Shown here piece by piece: positions 1-11,464 of a DNA stretch of 64,000 bases. Position 1 is the stretch's first letter; the number at the start of each line of letters is the position of its first letter. The stretch covers positions 963,149-1,027,148 of the forward strand of contig ML133454.1 in NCBI GenBank assembly GCA_003864495.1, given 5' to 3'. The notes beneath the pieces were generated by a model. That model did no database searches. It worked only from the letters and a program-made list of their open reading frames with translations, and was not told the DNA's origin. A program made the position numbers and the translations under genes. The stretch is from Nemopilema nomurai (lineage: Eukaryota; Cnidaria; Scyphozoa; Rhizostomeae; Rhizostomatidae).

Positions 1-950
1 CTATTCCCACGAAAGAATGAAAACTTCTTTGATGCTTGCTGATGCAATGATCCTTTGTGAGGGACAGATCTTGCTTTGCTTTCCTTTATGTTGGGATCAT
101 ATGGGTTCCGTTGGCAGCTATTTCCACGAAGAATGAAAACTTTATGCAATGATATCTTTGTGGGGGACAGATCTTGCTTTCTTTGATGCTGCGATTGCAT
201 GTGGGTTCCGTTGGCAGCTATTTCCACGTAATGATGAAATCTTCTTTGATGCTTGCTGATGCAATGATCTTTGTGGGGGACAGATCTTGCTTTTGCTTTC
301 TTTATGTTGGGATCATATGGGAGTTCCGTTGGCAGCTATTCCACGGAAGAATGAAAATTTGATGCAATGATCTTTGTGGGGGACAGATCTTGCTTTCTTT
401 GATGCTGCGATTGCATGTGGGTTCCATTGGCAGCTATTTCCACGTAATGATGAAATCTTCTTTGATGCTTGCTGATGCAATGATCTTTCGTGGGGACAGA
501 TCTTGCTTTTGCTTTCTTGATATATGGGGGTTCCGTGGGCTTCCATGGAAGCTTTCATATGAAAAAATCTTCTTTGATGCTTGTTGATGCAATGATCTTT
601 CGTGGGGGACCGATCTTTCTTTTGCTTTCTTTATGTGCGATCATATGGGTTCTTGGCAGCTATTTCCACGGAAGATGAAAACTTCTTTATGCTTTTGATG
701 CAATGATCTTTGTGGGGGACAGATCTTGCTTTCTTTGATGCTGCGATTGCATGTGGGTTCTATTGGCAGCTATTTCCACGTAATGATGAAATCTTCTTTT
801 ATGCTTGCTGATGCAATGATCTTTCGTGGGGTACAGATCTTGCTTTGCTTTCTTTTGAGATCTGGGGTTCTTGAGCTATTCACGAAGATCAAACTCTTTT
901 ATGCTGATGCAATGATCTTTGTGGGGGACAGATCTTGCTGGTTTTTATTA
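1..950. repeat. Tandem array, ~108-bp unit
   Basis: Degenerate direct repeats share blocks such as gatgcaatgatctttgtggg, acagatcttgctttctttg and ttggcagctatttccacg. Copies recur at roughly 108-112 bp, with a two-unit higher-order period near 216 bp (compare positions 174 and 390). The array continues past the left edge of the window and fades out near 950. Short reading frames inside it merely translate the repeat and are not taken as genes. Confidence 0.85.
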
Positions 951-2885
951 TCTGCATTTTGCGTTTTGTCTTCTAAGTTCCATTATGTTTGCTCTATTTG
1001 AAGTTTCTCATCGCTCTTCGCTTTCATGCTCCTCTATTCCCATCCGAACGCATTTTTGCTGCTGAGGAGGCTCATTCTCGTAGCGAAAAGGCTATTGACC
1101 AGACGGAGGGCCGTAGAGGAGCAAGAACCTGCCAGTCTCCATAAACTTCGTTGCCTGTTTAGCAAGCTGGAGGGCTCCTTTCATCTACTTGCTGCCCCCG
1201 TGCACGGCCATCTCCGTCAGGCAGCCCGTAGACCGCTTCTCCACTCGCCAGCTGAGGTCAATATCCTTCACGATTCCGAGAACCATTAAACCTCTGTTAT
1301 CTGACGTCATCATAGATGTTCGATTTATTTCGTCACACGCTCACTTCACAATACTGAGGAGCATTGCCGAGCCCATCAATTGAATTGAATTTCACTTACG
1401 TTCGGTGATGCATGAAGAATGTGGCGTTTTCTTTAAAAAAGAGCGGAAGCTCGCGATTTTAAGTTGCAACTTTGCCACTATTACTTTTTGCAGATTCATT
1501 TCTCAATTTCGATACAAAATGCTGGCATGAAATTTGGAACAGCAGAATATTAACGTACAATATCCAGGGACTGCATGCTGAATACTCTGGTATATTTAAA
1601 CAGGACGCTAGAGCAATGTTGTTCTAGAAGTTTACATGTTTTTTCAACCAAAAAATACTTCAGCTGCGATAAGCCTACACAGCAATATCACTAAGAAGAT
1701 GTTGATCAACATTTAATTTTTAGCTTCACTTATTAGCTGTCAAAGACGTCAATTTTTTATCTACAAAGCAGGTGTTTGCTCAATGAAAAGCACACGACTG
1801 TGTGCGAGTTGAAACGAAATGCTGTCAAATCACCTTTTTGGCAAAGCTGATTAAGCCGCCACGCTCTCTCTACGCTTCAATCATATGTCAAAACACACAA
1901 GAAAGGATAGAAGAACACCTGCTCTTCTTAAAAAGACGTCATCTTCCCATTCTTAGCTCAAAGGACTCTTTAATGACAGCACGCGGTCATGTAAAGTTGT
2001 GGTTCAAATAAAAATGATCCAACAGTGGTCATTCTGGACTAATCATTCAGTTACCTGGAAGAACAGTTAGCCTGTATATTTCGCTTCCATAATCTGATGT
2101 TCAATTTACTTCCATCTATCCTTAGACACCTACTTGTGTATCTCTCGTGTGCAACATAGCATTGCTAATCCTATGACCATTTTTACATGAAGTCTCAGAG
2201 ACTAGTATTCGGAGGCGTATCGAGTACATCTGAATCTACTGCCACCTTTCTTTCTAGCTTTCTAACTTGCCAAAAATCATTCGTTTTTGAAGTTAAAGTC
2301 CCTTTGTCTCAAGAAGAGCTTTAGTTCTGGCAAAATGCCTAAATTTTGATCAAAAGAACCAAAAGCAAGATCGCTAAACAAAAAGGGGCAGCAAGGTGTG
2401 TCAGTCCATCTTAAAAAGGGACTGACTCCATTTAAACCATGGCGCATTGCGATTCTTCAAACAATCCGCCGTTCCAAAGTTGGCTATGCTCGAAATTTGA
2501 CATGATTTAACATCCAATACCAAGGAGTGTTTTTAATTAAAAAGGGATAATTTCTCGACTATTGACATCCAATGAAGGAAGCTGAGCTCCATACTTGATC
2601 GGTTTTCGATTGGGCGTTATGCCTGTACTGTGTGAGCTTTACAAGCATTCAAATAAAATAAAAAAGGTTGAATTTCTCCAGGGTCATGTTTGAAGATCTA
2701 TGCAAGTTACCAATACAATCCCCACCAACAGAGCAAAACCCGATTCAATGTAATAGAAAAGTTGTGGTGCATTCTATTCAACAGTCAAATGTCAATTAAC
2801 TGCAAACCAAAAAGAGAAAAACAGCGATGCCCAAAAGGACTTGATCATTGCTGAGGAGACTTTGGGTGTTGTGGAAGTGGGAGCG
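951..2885. other. Intergenic, no gene recognised
   Basis: From 1026 to 1290 the sequence is more GC-rich than its surroundings and is open on the plus strand for 87 codons, but no family is recognisable. The rest is AT-rich, with stops in all frames. The last few hundred bases should contain the promoter of the gene starting at 2886; no clear core promoter element was identified. Confidence 0.5.
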
Positions 2886-4933
2886 ATGGGGCTTCACAAT
2901 ATAGCATGGCTTTTGTGGAGTACTGCACTTTCAGTTATGCTTATTCCCAACGGAGCAAAGAGTAGAATTCTTAGGCTGCCGTGCACGCAGTTTGCCAATT
3001 TCACAATACTGAAAAAAGGCCATGTTTTGCTGACAGCCAAACTTCATGTCCGCCATGACGTGTCATCGCAAGATTGCAAAGCTGCGTGTGTTTTCAACCA
3101 AAAATGCAAAGCTGTCAGCCACCACGTGAATGGAACTTGCATTCTGCACAGAAAATCTCCATCAGATCCAGAGAGTAGAATTTTCGAGGGATCTCTTACT
3201 TCCGAGACAGGATGGACTTTTATGTCAACCGACTACAGCGAAAAGCTGGTTAGAAGCATTTAATTCAAAACTCATAATTTTATACATATCAACGTTTGCA
3301 GGTCGGTTTTCTTATTTTGCAATTAAATGGTAGAGAGCGTTAGTATCGTATGATTGATCGAAGACATTTCGTCACAGAAGAAGTTCCATCAAAAGCTACG
3401 TGCTATAGAACTCACTACTGAAAGAAATCGATTTGACAAGACTGGAATTCACCATTCAGTTAGCATATTTCATTTTTCCTTAAGACCAATGCTTTTTCAT
3501 ACTGTTAAAGTACTCCTTTTTCAATATTTCATCGCTTTGGTCACAAAAGGAATGGAAGGATATTCAAGTGGCACAGACCCTGCAAGCTCGAAGTGTCAAT
3601 CAAGCATCAACCAATCATAAATGTTAATCTCCCATTTTACGTGATCACTTTCACTGTTATCATGCGCGGAAGATGCCTGCGAATCTACTACTCGTGCACA
3701 GTTACAGTGGGACTACTTTTAGAAAGTCTATTGTATATATTCTATTTCCTTTAAGTCCCACTTGAATTTTTTTAGTAAATGTCACTCTTCTAGATTAGTA
3801 TTAAGTCAAGACCTCATAACTAAGTCTTCTTCTTTCATTAACGATTTACTTCCAATGGAAAGGTTTCATCTGAAGTTGTACACTTGGTCCGTTTAATTCC
3901 CTGTCGAAGAGCTATAATAGATCCTTAAATTAATGCAGTTGCGAAAATTTTTTGAGTGCAACACAGAACTTCAAATGCATGGGTCTTAACTGATGCTCAT
4001 CCCTTTGTCGTACTTTATAAAAACTTCGTAAAAACTTGTGACTTGGCTTGTCATAATCTTTTGCTTTTGTCCAAATACAGAACGGTCAATACTGCCACAA
4101 GTACAATCCTTGCAAGGACAGGTTTTGCGTCGACACTTGCCACTGCCCCGGATACCAGTGCGTTCGTTGCGGGCATGGTTCCGATTTCCAATGTCCCGAT
4201 GGTATTTATTCTACTTCAATTACTTTTAAACCTATACAAGAACAATATGTCTTTTGCTTGCCCACAGGAAGGCTCCAGTTTGAAATTAAACTGTTTAATC
4301 AAGGCCACACCATGTATACATGGCAAATACAGTCTGTAAGAAGGAGCCTCTGCAGTGTCTCAAGATGATGCACTGGTGATTAACTCATAGATGTTGCTCT
4401 CGAAGCATCTTCGCAATTCATATCTCAATCTGTGGCTTTTACCTAAACTTTAATTTCCGGTTGATTGTACGTAGCACATGATAACATTATTTAGTTAAAC
4501 GCTGCTTTAGTCCTTTACAAAAATTAAGTTATAAGCGTCCTTTTTCCATCTCCTCGCAGGACACCTCTTTCTGATGCAAAATGGCTTCCGTTGCCTGAAG
4601 CATGATGTTACCTTCAATCACTTCTACAGAAGCCATGTCTGCCACGACAAGTTTTTCTTTTCAACTGGATCTTACGGCTTGTACGTAAGGGTTAATAGGA
4701 GAAGTGGGAGCACGAGAGCCTGTCTAGGATTAAATAGCGGATTCATGTGGCTAGAAGCAAAGAAGTGCGGCTCGCTGGATACTCTTTGGATAAGAGATAA
4801 ATCAAATGTCCTATGGAATGCGGCAACGCAGAACTGCTTATACAACCATTTACCAGTGGTGTATACCTCCTCAAATAACAGGGTGTCCGCATGTCACTCA
4901 AACAATAATCAGTTTCGTCTATTATGGGATTAA
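2886..4933 (+). CDS. Secreted PAN/apple + 8-Cys + ricin-B-like protein, copy A
   Basis: Three exons are inferred: 2886-3248, 4081-4201 and 4560-4933 (286 codons including the stop, in frame). Exon 1 starts at a methionine followed by a hydrophobic stretch (about residues 5-22), read as a signal peptide, then a PAN/apple-like domain (about 30-120) with cysteines in CKAAC, CKAVSHH and GTCIL. Exon 2 is a 40-residue module with eight cysteines (C-x5-C-x4-C-x3-C-x-C-x4-C-x2-C-x7-C). Exon 3 resembles a ricin-B beta-trefoil: ACLGLN, then KKCGSLDTLWIRD, then TQNCL, with the usual Q-x-W replaced by a DTLW form. The exon 1 donor (gttaga) is weak, but exon size and phase match copy B exactly. A likely poly(A) signal is at 5055-5060. 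It is probably secreted and sugar- or protein-binding; the function is inferred. The exact homologue is not recognised. Confidence 0.75.
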
Positions 4934-5054
4934 CTTAAAAATCTATTTGTTCCTAATGTGGTATACATTATGCATTTTGCTCATACCTCTGCTTCAACGG
5001 TTAGAAGAAAGTTTAGCAACTTGCTGTACCATTTCAGTGATTTCAACCTTGTTC

Positions 5055-5060
5055 AATAAA
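5055..5060 (+). terminator. AATAAA poly(A) signal, PAN gene copy A
   Basis: A canonical AATAAA lies about 120 bp after the stop codon of copy A, on the same strand. It is the first such hexamer seen downstream. Confidence 0.55.
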
Positions 5061-5304
5061 TGGAATACAGTTTAGTGAATCTCAGTCAAGTTTCCGTGTT
5101 GCTCTTAATTTCCATTCAAGCAAACAAAATCTTTCATAAAGGAATCCAACAAAGAGTTTCAGTAAAGAATAGAAAGTAGTTTAGGTTTTCCCTGAAGATG
5201 ATGGTCTTTTCGTTCATTTGCTTCTGACATGTAAATTAAGCAGAAGCCTTGCGCTATCATCTTACCATTATCACCTTCGCAAAACATTGTTAGATCATCG
5301 GTAG

Positions 5305-6627
5305 CAGTGGCGTTTCTAAAGGAGCCCCTTCTTTTAACCCCCCCCCCACATTTCTAAGAACATTTATTTTTGGTTGCTGTTTCTGCTCATGTGCTTTTTA
5401 CGTAGCTTTTGGTATTAATTGCTCGGGCACTCTCTCTAAACTGCCGCATGAATAATTTCAATACATCGAGCCTTTGAAAACAAGAGATATGGCGGATTTA
5501 AGGAGGCCCCTCCCCCTTCACTGAGTTAAAGTTGGTCTTGTGCCCCTTTTTGAAGAATAAAGTTTGAATATTTTTCTTAGGAAGCCGCAAGGAACCACCC
5601 TATTAGCAGTTGACACCTTTTTTGCACGATAATGCTTGCCGAAAAAGAATCGCTTGAAGATGCACATGTGCTTTCAGAAAGTAAAACTCACTCAGTCAAT
5701 TCAACATCATTGTGATGTGCAATCTGAGCTAGTGATCACCTTTTTTCCCTTTCCCTACCGTCTATCAGATCTAGCATGAATCCTCCCCTCTCTAAATTTT
5801 TTCTAAACATCAACAGTTAATTGGAATCACCGAACTGTCAATTTTAATAGGTATGGTATTCATTAATCTTTAGCCACTCTAGAAGGCAAAATTTTCTTTT
5901 TCTTCTTCTTATTTTTTCTTCTTCTTCTTTTTTCTTCTTCTTATTTTTTCTTCTTCTTATTTTTTCTTCTTCTTCTTTTTCTTCTTCTTCTTTTTTCTTC
6001 TTCTATTTTTTCTTCTTCTTCTTTTTCTTCTTCTTTTCTTCTTCTTCTTTTCTTCTTCTTTTTTCTTCTTCTTATTTTTTCTTCTTCTTATTTTTCTTCT
6101 TCTTATTTTTTCTTCTTCTTCTTTTTTCTTCTTCTTTTTTCTTCTTCTTCTTTTTTCTTCTTCTTATTTTTTCTTCTTCTTCTTTTTTCTTCTTCTTCTT
6201 TTTTCTTCTTCTTCTTTTTTCTTCTTCTTGGGTCCACCTATGTCACTTAGCTTGATTCTTAGTCCTCCCAGGTTCGTGGCGCCGTTTTGAAAATAGATAC
6301 CTTTAGTAAAGCCCAGACTATATAGCACTGCTTTTATGCAATTGATTTGAAATCATTTTCATAGAACGTTGAGTAGAGGATCTTTTTATCAAGAGTTACG
6401 TTGCAAGTTGTTATGTAGAGCATACACTCAGAGCAAAGTTCTGAAACTTTTTCGCCGCTCTTGTTATCAACTGCTCTCCCAAAGCCACCACCCCCCCCCC
6501 CCCCCTCTACAAATTTTATCTGGAACCGCTCTTGCCTTCCAGAATATGAATATATGTATCCGTACACTTCTTCTCCAAAACTTTTCTGCGATGGCCCCCC
6601 AGTTTTCTCAGGCCAGAGTCTCCACTG
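5305..6627. mobile_element. hAT-type non-autonomous element (copy 1)
   Basis: The left end begins CAGTGGCGTTTCTA. The right end, read on the minus strand, begins CAGTGGAGACTCT, and a second genomic copy has CAATGGCGATTCTA there. The flanks ATCGGTAG (5297-5304) and ATTGGTAA (6628-6635) match at 6 of 8 bases, as expected for an aged 8-bp hAT target duplication. No transposase reading frame was found. The interior from about 5580 on aligns with 22912-23644. An internal TTC-rich microsatellite (5890-6230) is absent from the other copy. Confidence 0.7.
5890..6230. repeat. (TTC)n-type microsatellite
   Basis: About 340 bp of TTC/TTTTTTC runs with TTATTTTTT interruptions; one strand is entirely pyrimidine apart from the A interruptions. 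It lies inside the hAT-type element at the point where the second copy goes straight from its 'agaaggc' block to 'gggtcc'. Long homopurine/homopyrimidine tracts of this kind can form triplex DNA, but this was not assessed. Confidence 0.95.
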
Positions 6628-6635
6628 ATTGGTAA

Positions 6636-7690
6636 ATAGGTAACTGTTGCCCAATTAAAGCGTAAAACGTTTTTAGATGATGTGAAAAATACACGAAAAA
6701 GACAACGTAAAAACGCCTATTTCTGACGCATTATCTTTATAGGATCACAAATTTTCAATAAAAAATTGCACAATTCATAATGTCTATTCAGTACTTTGAT
6801 AAGAGGTTTGCGACGATAAAATTATTTCTAACTTGCAAGGTCAAATCCGTCGGTTCAAGGATTGGCACAAGGATCAGCTGCTACAAAACCCAATTCACGT
6901 GCAGAAAGCCGAAATTCCTTAATGTTCCAGATCAGAAAGCGATTTGGCACGCTTAAGATCAACCTGGCTGTTTTCGTACCCAAGCCTTTGTGTCGCCCTA
7001 TTTCGCGCGGGTCATGATACGGTTGACATCTCTTCCTCGTGGCCACACATTATTAAAACTAGTTTAAGCTGCAATAATGCTCTTCCAACTCTCCTGTTAT
7101 TCTTAAAGCAACACGTCATAAATACACTAAGGCTGTTTAATAGTTGACTTGACCTCGCGTCCCAAAACTTGTCATTAACCAAAACTGTTTTGTCATGATC
7201 AAAGAAGATTTGCGTAAGACTACATAGAGCAAATGAAATATTAAAAATATAAAATATTGAAGTAATTGACTTACCAAGAGGCAGGTAAGACACCAATTAA
7301 CTTCATGTCCAGCATCCGCGTCTGGCTAGAAGTAGAGAGAATCGTGTTCAGTAAAGCTCAAATCGACAATAAGATTAATGAGCATTTCTGGCGAGAGTCT
7401 TGATGAATTTTTATTGTATAGACTTCATACGTTAAAATAAAACGAATTTAACCTTTCTCATTCAATTAGAGACGAGCAAAACTAAACTTTCCTTTAACTA
7501 AAATCTATTACACTGGGCCTTGGAAGATAGCATAAGAGAATCAGAAATTACGCGCTTGGTTATTTTAAAGATTCCTTCAATTATTGCTTAACACTTTATG
7601 ATTTTAAAATATCACAACCTGTGGTGTTCTTATTAACATGGTCGTATTCATTGCTCTCCCAAGAAACCTTAGAACCTTTCAAAAAGCCCT
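6636..7690. other. Intergenic, no gene recognised
   Basis: AT-rich sequence with only short reading frames on both strands. No splice-compatible coding block, RNA gene or recognisable repeat was seen. Confidence 0.5.
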
Positions 7691-7696
7691 GTGAAT

Positions 7697-8135
7697 ATGT
7701 GGCGAATGATGGCCGGCACCCACCGATGATCGCGAATGATGACCGATCACTACCGGTGATCGCGAATGATGATCGATCACTACCGGTGATCGCGAATGAT
7801 GACCGATCACCACCCAGGATTATGAATGCTAACCGATCACCGCCGATTATCGTGAATGATGACAGATCACTCTAGATGATCACGAATGATGACCGATCAC
7901 TGCCGATTATCGTGAATGATGACAGATGACTACCGGTGATCGTGAATGATGATCGATCACCACCCAGGATTATGAATGATAACCGATCACCACCCAGGAT
8001 TATGAATGATAACCGATCACCGCAGATTATCGTGAATGATGATAGATCACTCCAGATGATCGCGAATGATGACCGTTCACCGCCGCTTATCGTGAATGAT
8101 GACAGATCACTAAAGATGATCTCGAAGTTACAGTA
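7697..8135. repeat. 30-bp minisatellite, ~14 copies
   Basis: Unit close to gatcgcgaatgatgaccgat followed by cactaccggt, repeated every 30 bp with variant units (cacccaggattatgaatgat). Because the period is a multiple of three, the array reads as a 10-residue repeat around NDDRS on the plus strand (7621-7875 and 7936-8202) and as an unbroken 113-codon frame with FTI/SSF repeats on the minus strand (7872-8213). No start context, splice site or known protein repeat supports translation. Confidence 0.9.
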
Positions 8136-9913
8136 TAAAAATAGGGGGGTCATCTTTCCTGACCAATCGTTTCTCCTGACTCTCTTAAATGGCATACTGT
8201 AGTTCATGATCACCTACTAGGCAATACATAAAGCTTGCAACCACTTCCTTTATTCGCAGCTTTTCCAATTTTGCTCGCAGGAAGTTTATACAGTCTTTTA
8301 CTAAATCTTTGACACGATGAAATGCCCCAATGCCCCAAAGACAAACTTTGCTTCCTCGTAACCAACATAATTGTTTTTTTTTTAATTTCTATTAAGAAAT
8401 TTAACAACGGCTGGCGCTTTTCTATGCAAGCTTATCGTGCGAAACTGTGATGAATTTTGAATAAGGCATTGAAAAGGTCGTGAGTTCATTTGTGCCACGT
8501 CTGTGCCATGTCTTCCTTTAAAACTTTATCATGTTTATCGATATTTATGCAGAGTTTTAAAACGACGGGAGATGACCTCACTGATTGCCAATCAATCTCC
8601 CAATCCATTCAAGCAACTTGAACGCAAAGTGAGCTTTTACGAAAGTCAAACCACTGCTAAGAAGCAAATAGAAAACCCTGGTGCGCAAAGATATTTGTTA
8701 TAGACATAGATATTGTTCACAAGCCGAATACGTAAGAAAAGCACTTTCTATTCTTGAGACAGCAAGCCGCCTTCATTCCTATAGACTCACAGTTGCGAAT
8801 AGAGCTTTGCATCACTGTTGACATTCTTTCCCGATAAATTGATGGCAGAATACGTAGGATGTATGAATTTTGCCACGTTTACGATGGCTTTGAGGCGGCT
8901 TTGCTCTGCACGGTCGCAATTGCGTTTTGAATAGAAACATTCTGCTCAGCAAAATTTCTATTTTCGGCAAATATCCACTGAGTGACACTTTAAAGAGATT
9001 CTCACAAGTTAAAGATGGTGGAAATTCACCTCGATAGGATTCTTATAAGCTAATCAGGGTTTGCTCAGGGGATGTCGGAAAATTAAATTTGCTTCACATA
9101 TGATGCAAAAAACTGGATAAAGAGATTGGTTTCTTGAAAACGAAGTGTGGTTTTAGAAGCTTTGATAAATGTGTTTAACCTAGAGATGCTGGATTCCTTT
9201 TTCGTGCTTAGATAAAGTTAGATTTATGAAGACGATTCTTGCAGACATGCGATAATGACACAAAACATATTCAATAACGAAGCGAATTCTGCCATATTGC
9301 ATTAACAAAAGCATGTGGTTAAAATTTTAGATCTAGTTAGTTCGTTAGTTAGCTAGTTAGAATAGTTGTTTCATATTTTCCTCTTGCATTCATTAATCCC
9401 TTCTCAAAATCACGATATATCATTTTGTGGAAATCGCGCCTTTCAAATTCCATTTCAAGAAATTTTATGCTAGAGTCCACATATTTAAAAGCTTTTAAAA
9501 CATATCTTTTCAATTACAGGAAACAGCGTAGGCATAATTTTTTAACCTAAAGATAATATTTTGTGAAAAAAGATTCGTGGTACAAAACTTCCCAATCGCG
9601 AGAAACAGAGGACACATTTTTGCATACAATGAGCCCTTCGTCTTATGACCATGAATCACACATTACATTTACAGGCTTTTGTGAATGCATACAAAAAGTT
9701 TTTTCGAGCGTTAACATCTTTTGTGAAAATGCTCAATTAGTTGCTGCAACAGCGTACAATGCTAACAGTGTCCAATTGTTTCATCCCATTAATGAGTAAT
9801 GAAAATTTTCGAAAAGTGACCTATTTCAGCAGGACTTGCTTTGGAAGATCTGGTGTCTGCTGGAAGGACGTGTCATTTGCCGTTGTCAGAAGGCATTGCG
9901 ATTTCAAGATTGG
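8136..9913. other. Intergenic upstream of PAN gene copy B
   Basis: AT-rich, with short frames only (for example 8503-8703 and 9563-9799) that match no family I recognise. A short tandem gttagttagctagttag tract lies near 9340-9360. The promoter of the gene starting at 9914 is expected near the right end but was not identified. Confidence 0.45.
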
Positions 9914-11464
9914 ATGAAAAAAATGGGTTTGAAGCTACATATTCGGTTACCATTGATCGCACTTCTTGCTCAGAATGACTTCTTCTACTGCAGGATACTG
10001 CGGGATAGCTGCCAGAGCTATGCTAATTTCACAGAATCTCGGGCTGGATTTGCATTGCTAGCATCCGTCACTTCGACAGCTGTCGGTCTGACCTTGCCAG
10101 AGTGCCAAGCAGACTGCCTTCATAGCTTTGTCTGTAAGGCCATCAGCTTTCATGTGAATGGCACGTGCTTGCTCAGTAATGACACGCCTACAGATCCGTC
10201 TAGTATGTTATCAATGAAGAGCCTGTTACAAATGGATGGCTGGATATTCATGTCTACTAGTTACAGCCAAAAATGGGTATGTACTATAATACGATTGTAA
10301 AGTAGCATATCTAGCCTTTGCGGGAAAATTTCAGAAATCGATTTGAGATCAAGGTACTCATGACGTAAAACTGCTTTGATGATGTATGGATTGGAACTGG
10401 AGATTTTGTAAACAGAAACAGATATGAAGAGGCTACTTTACACAAGGCGCTCTGAAAAGATGAGTTATTATCAAAACTCACGAATTTTATATTAAAGAAA
10501 GGAGTTTAGGGATAAAGCTGTTTAGTCAAGTTGCAATTGCATTATTTTGCTCTGATTAGATCAACATAACTATACAGTTGAACGAAAATCTCTCCAGATT
10601 GGTGAAAATTGCATCAAAGAAAAGCCTTGCGGGAACAATTTTTGCATAGATTCATGTGAATGCCCTGGCTATGAGTGCATTAGATGTGGCACAAAAACCA
10701 GTTACCCATGCCCTGATGGTAAGAAGAGAAGATAATTTTGTTGTATACACCAACATAAATGTATGAACATGAATAGAACAAGAATTTATAACAACATCAA
10801 TAGCTTGGAAAAGCTTGGAAATGATTTACCTTTTGCAATAGAATTTTTACATGATGCACAATAGAGAATCTGTACTGAGTTAGTTTTACACTCACTGCAC
10901 TTTGTGTGATAACATGAAACGTTACGATCCATTATTTAACGGCACTAATAGTTTTTGGCACGAGCTCAAGAACAGACAATTGTCTCTTTGCAAAGAAGTG
11001 CCTAGACTTGATCACAGTAGCGTAGACTTGATCATGTATGATTATGCTCATTAACCACTTCTCTTTGGATCTGGCCATTACACTGTCCTTTACTTTGGCA
11101 CTCTCTTCAAGGTCATCCATTTCAAATAAGGCATGACAAAAGCTGCCTTGTTTTCGATTACTCTTTACGACGACTAGTCAGATCAATCTACTGCGAGAAT
11201 AGCTACTTCTTGTTCGAGGACGATTTCTTGATTTACAAAAACCTGCGGCTATGCGTTGGTCTTGATCCTTACAAAGATTGGCTCGTGCTTAAGAAATGTG
11301 GGCCAGTGGACACAATCTGGATAAGAGAGAAGAAAGGATTCCTGTGGAACAAAAAGTCCCAAAACTGTCTTTGGAACCATCTTCCATGGATCAGAACAAC
11401 CTTTAATATAAATCTAGAATCATGTCTCGGAGAAGGAAGCAAATTCGTTGTCCATTGGATTTAG
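9914..11464 (+). CDS. Secreted PAN/apple + 8-Cys + ricin-B-like protein, copy B
   Basis: A paralogue of the gene at 2886. Exons are 9914-10276, 10598-10718 and 11112-11464, giving 279 codons including the stop. Starting at 9914 makes exon 1 exactly 363 nt, as in copy A; a start at 9923 is also possible. Residues about 5-25 form a hydrophobic signal-like segment. The PAN-like domain has cysteines in CQADCLHSFVCKAIS and GTCLL. Exon 2 has the same eight-cysteine spacing as copy A, including a CPGYEC core. Exon 3 opens GHPFQIRH (copy A: GHLFLMQN) and carries RLCVGLD, KKCGPVDTIWIRE and SQNCLWNHLP. The exon 3 acceptor at 11110-11111 was chosen because it restores both phase and this match. The product is likely extracellular; the ligand is unknown. 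Confidence 0.75.

Noticed and set aside
174..1001. Several plus-strand frames of 60-90 codons with near-identical protein sequences
   Set aside because: They are translations of successive units of the tandem array and have no start context or known homologue.
1026..1289. 87-codon frame in a GC-richer patch, with an open complementary strand
   Set aside because: No domain, splice context or repeat relation recognised on either strand; too short to call.
5890..6230. Interrupted TTC tract considered as a possible CRISPR-like or coding repeat
   Set aside because: It is a simple-sequence microsatellite with no spacer structure, in a eukaryotic genome.
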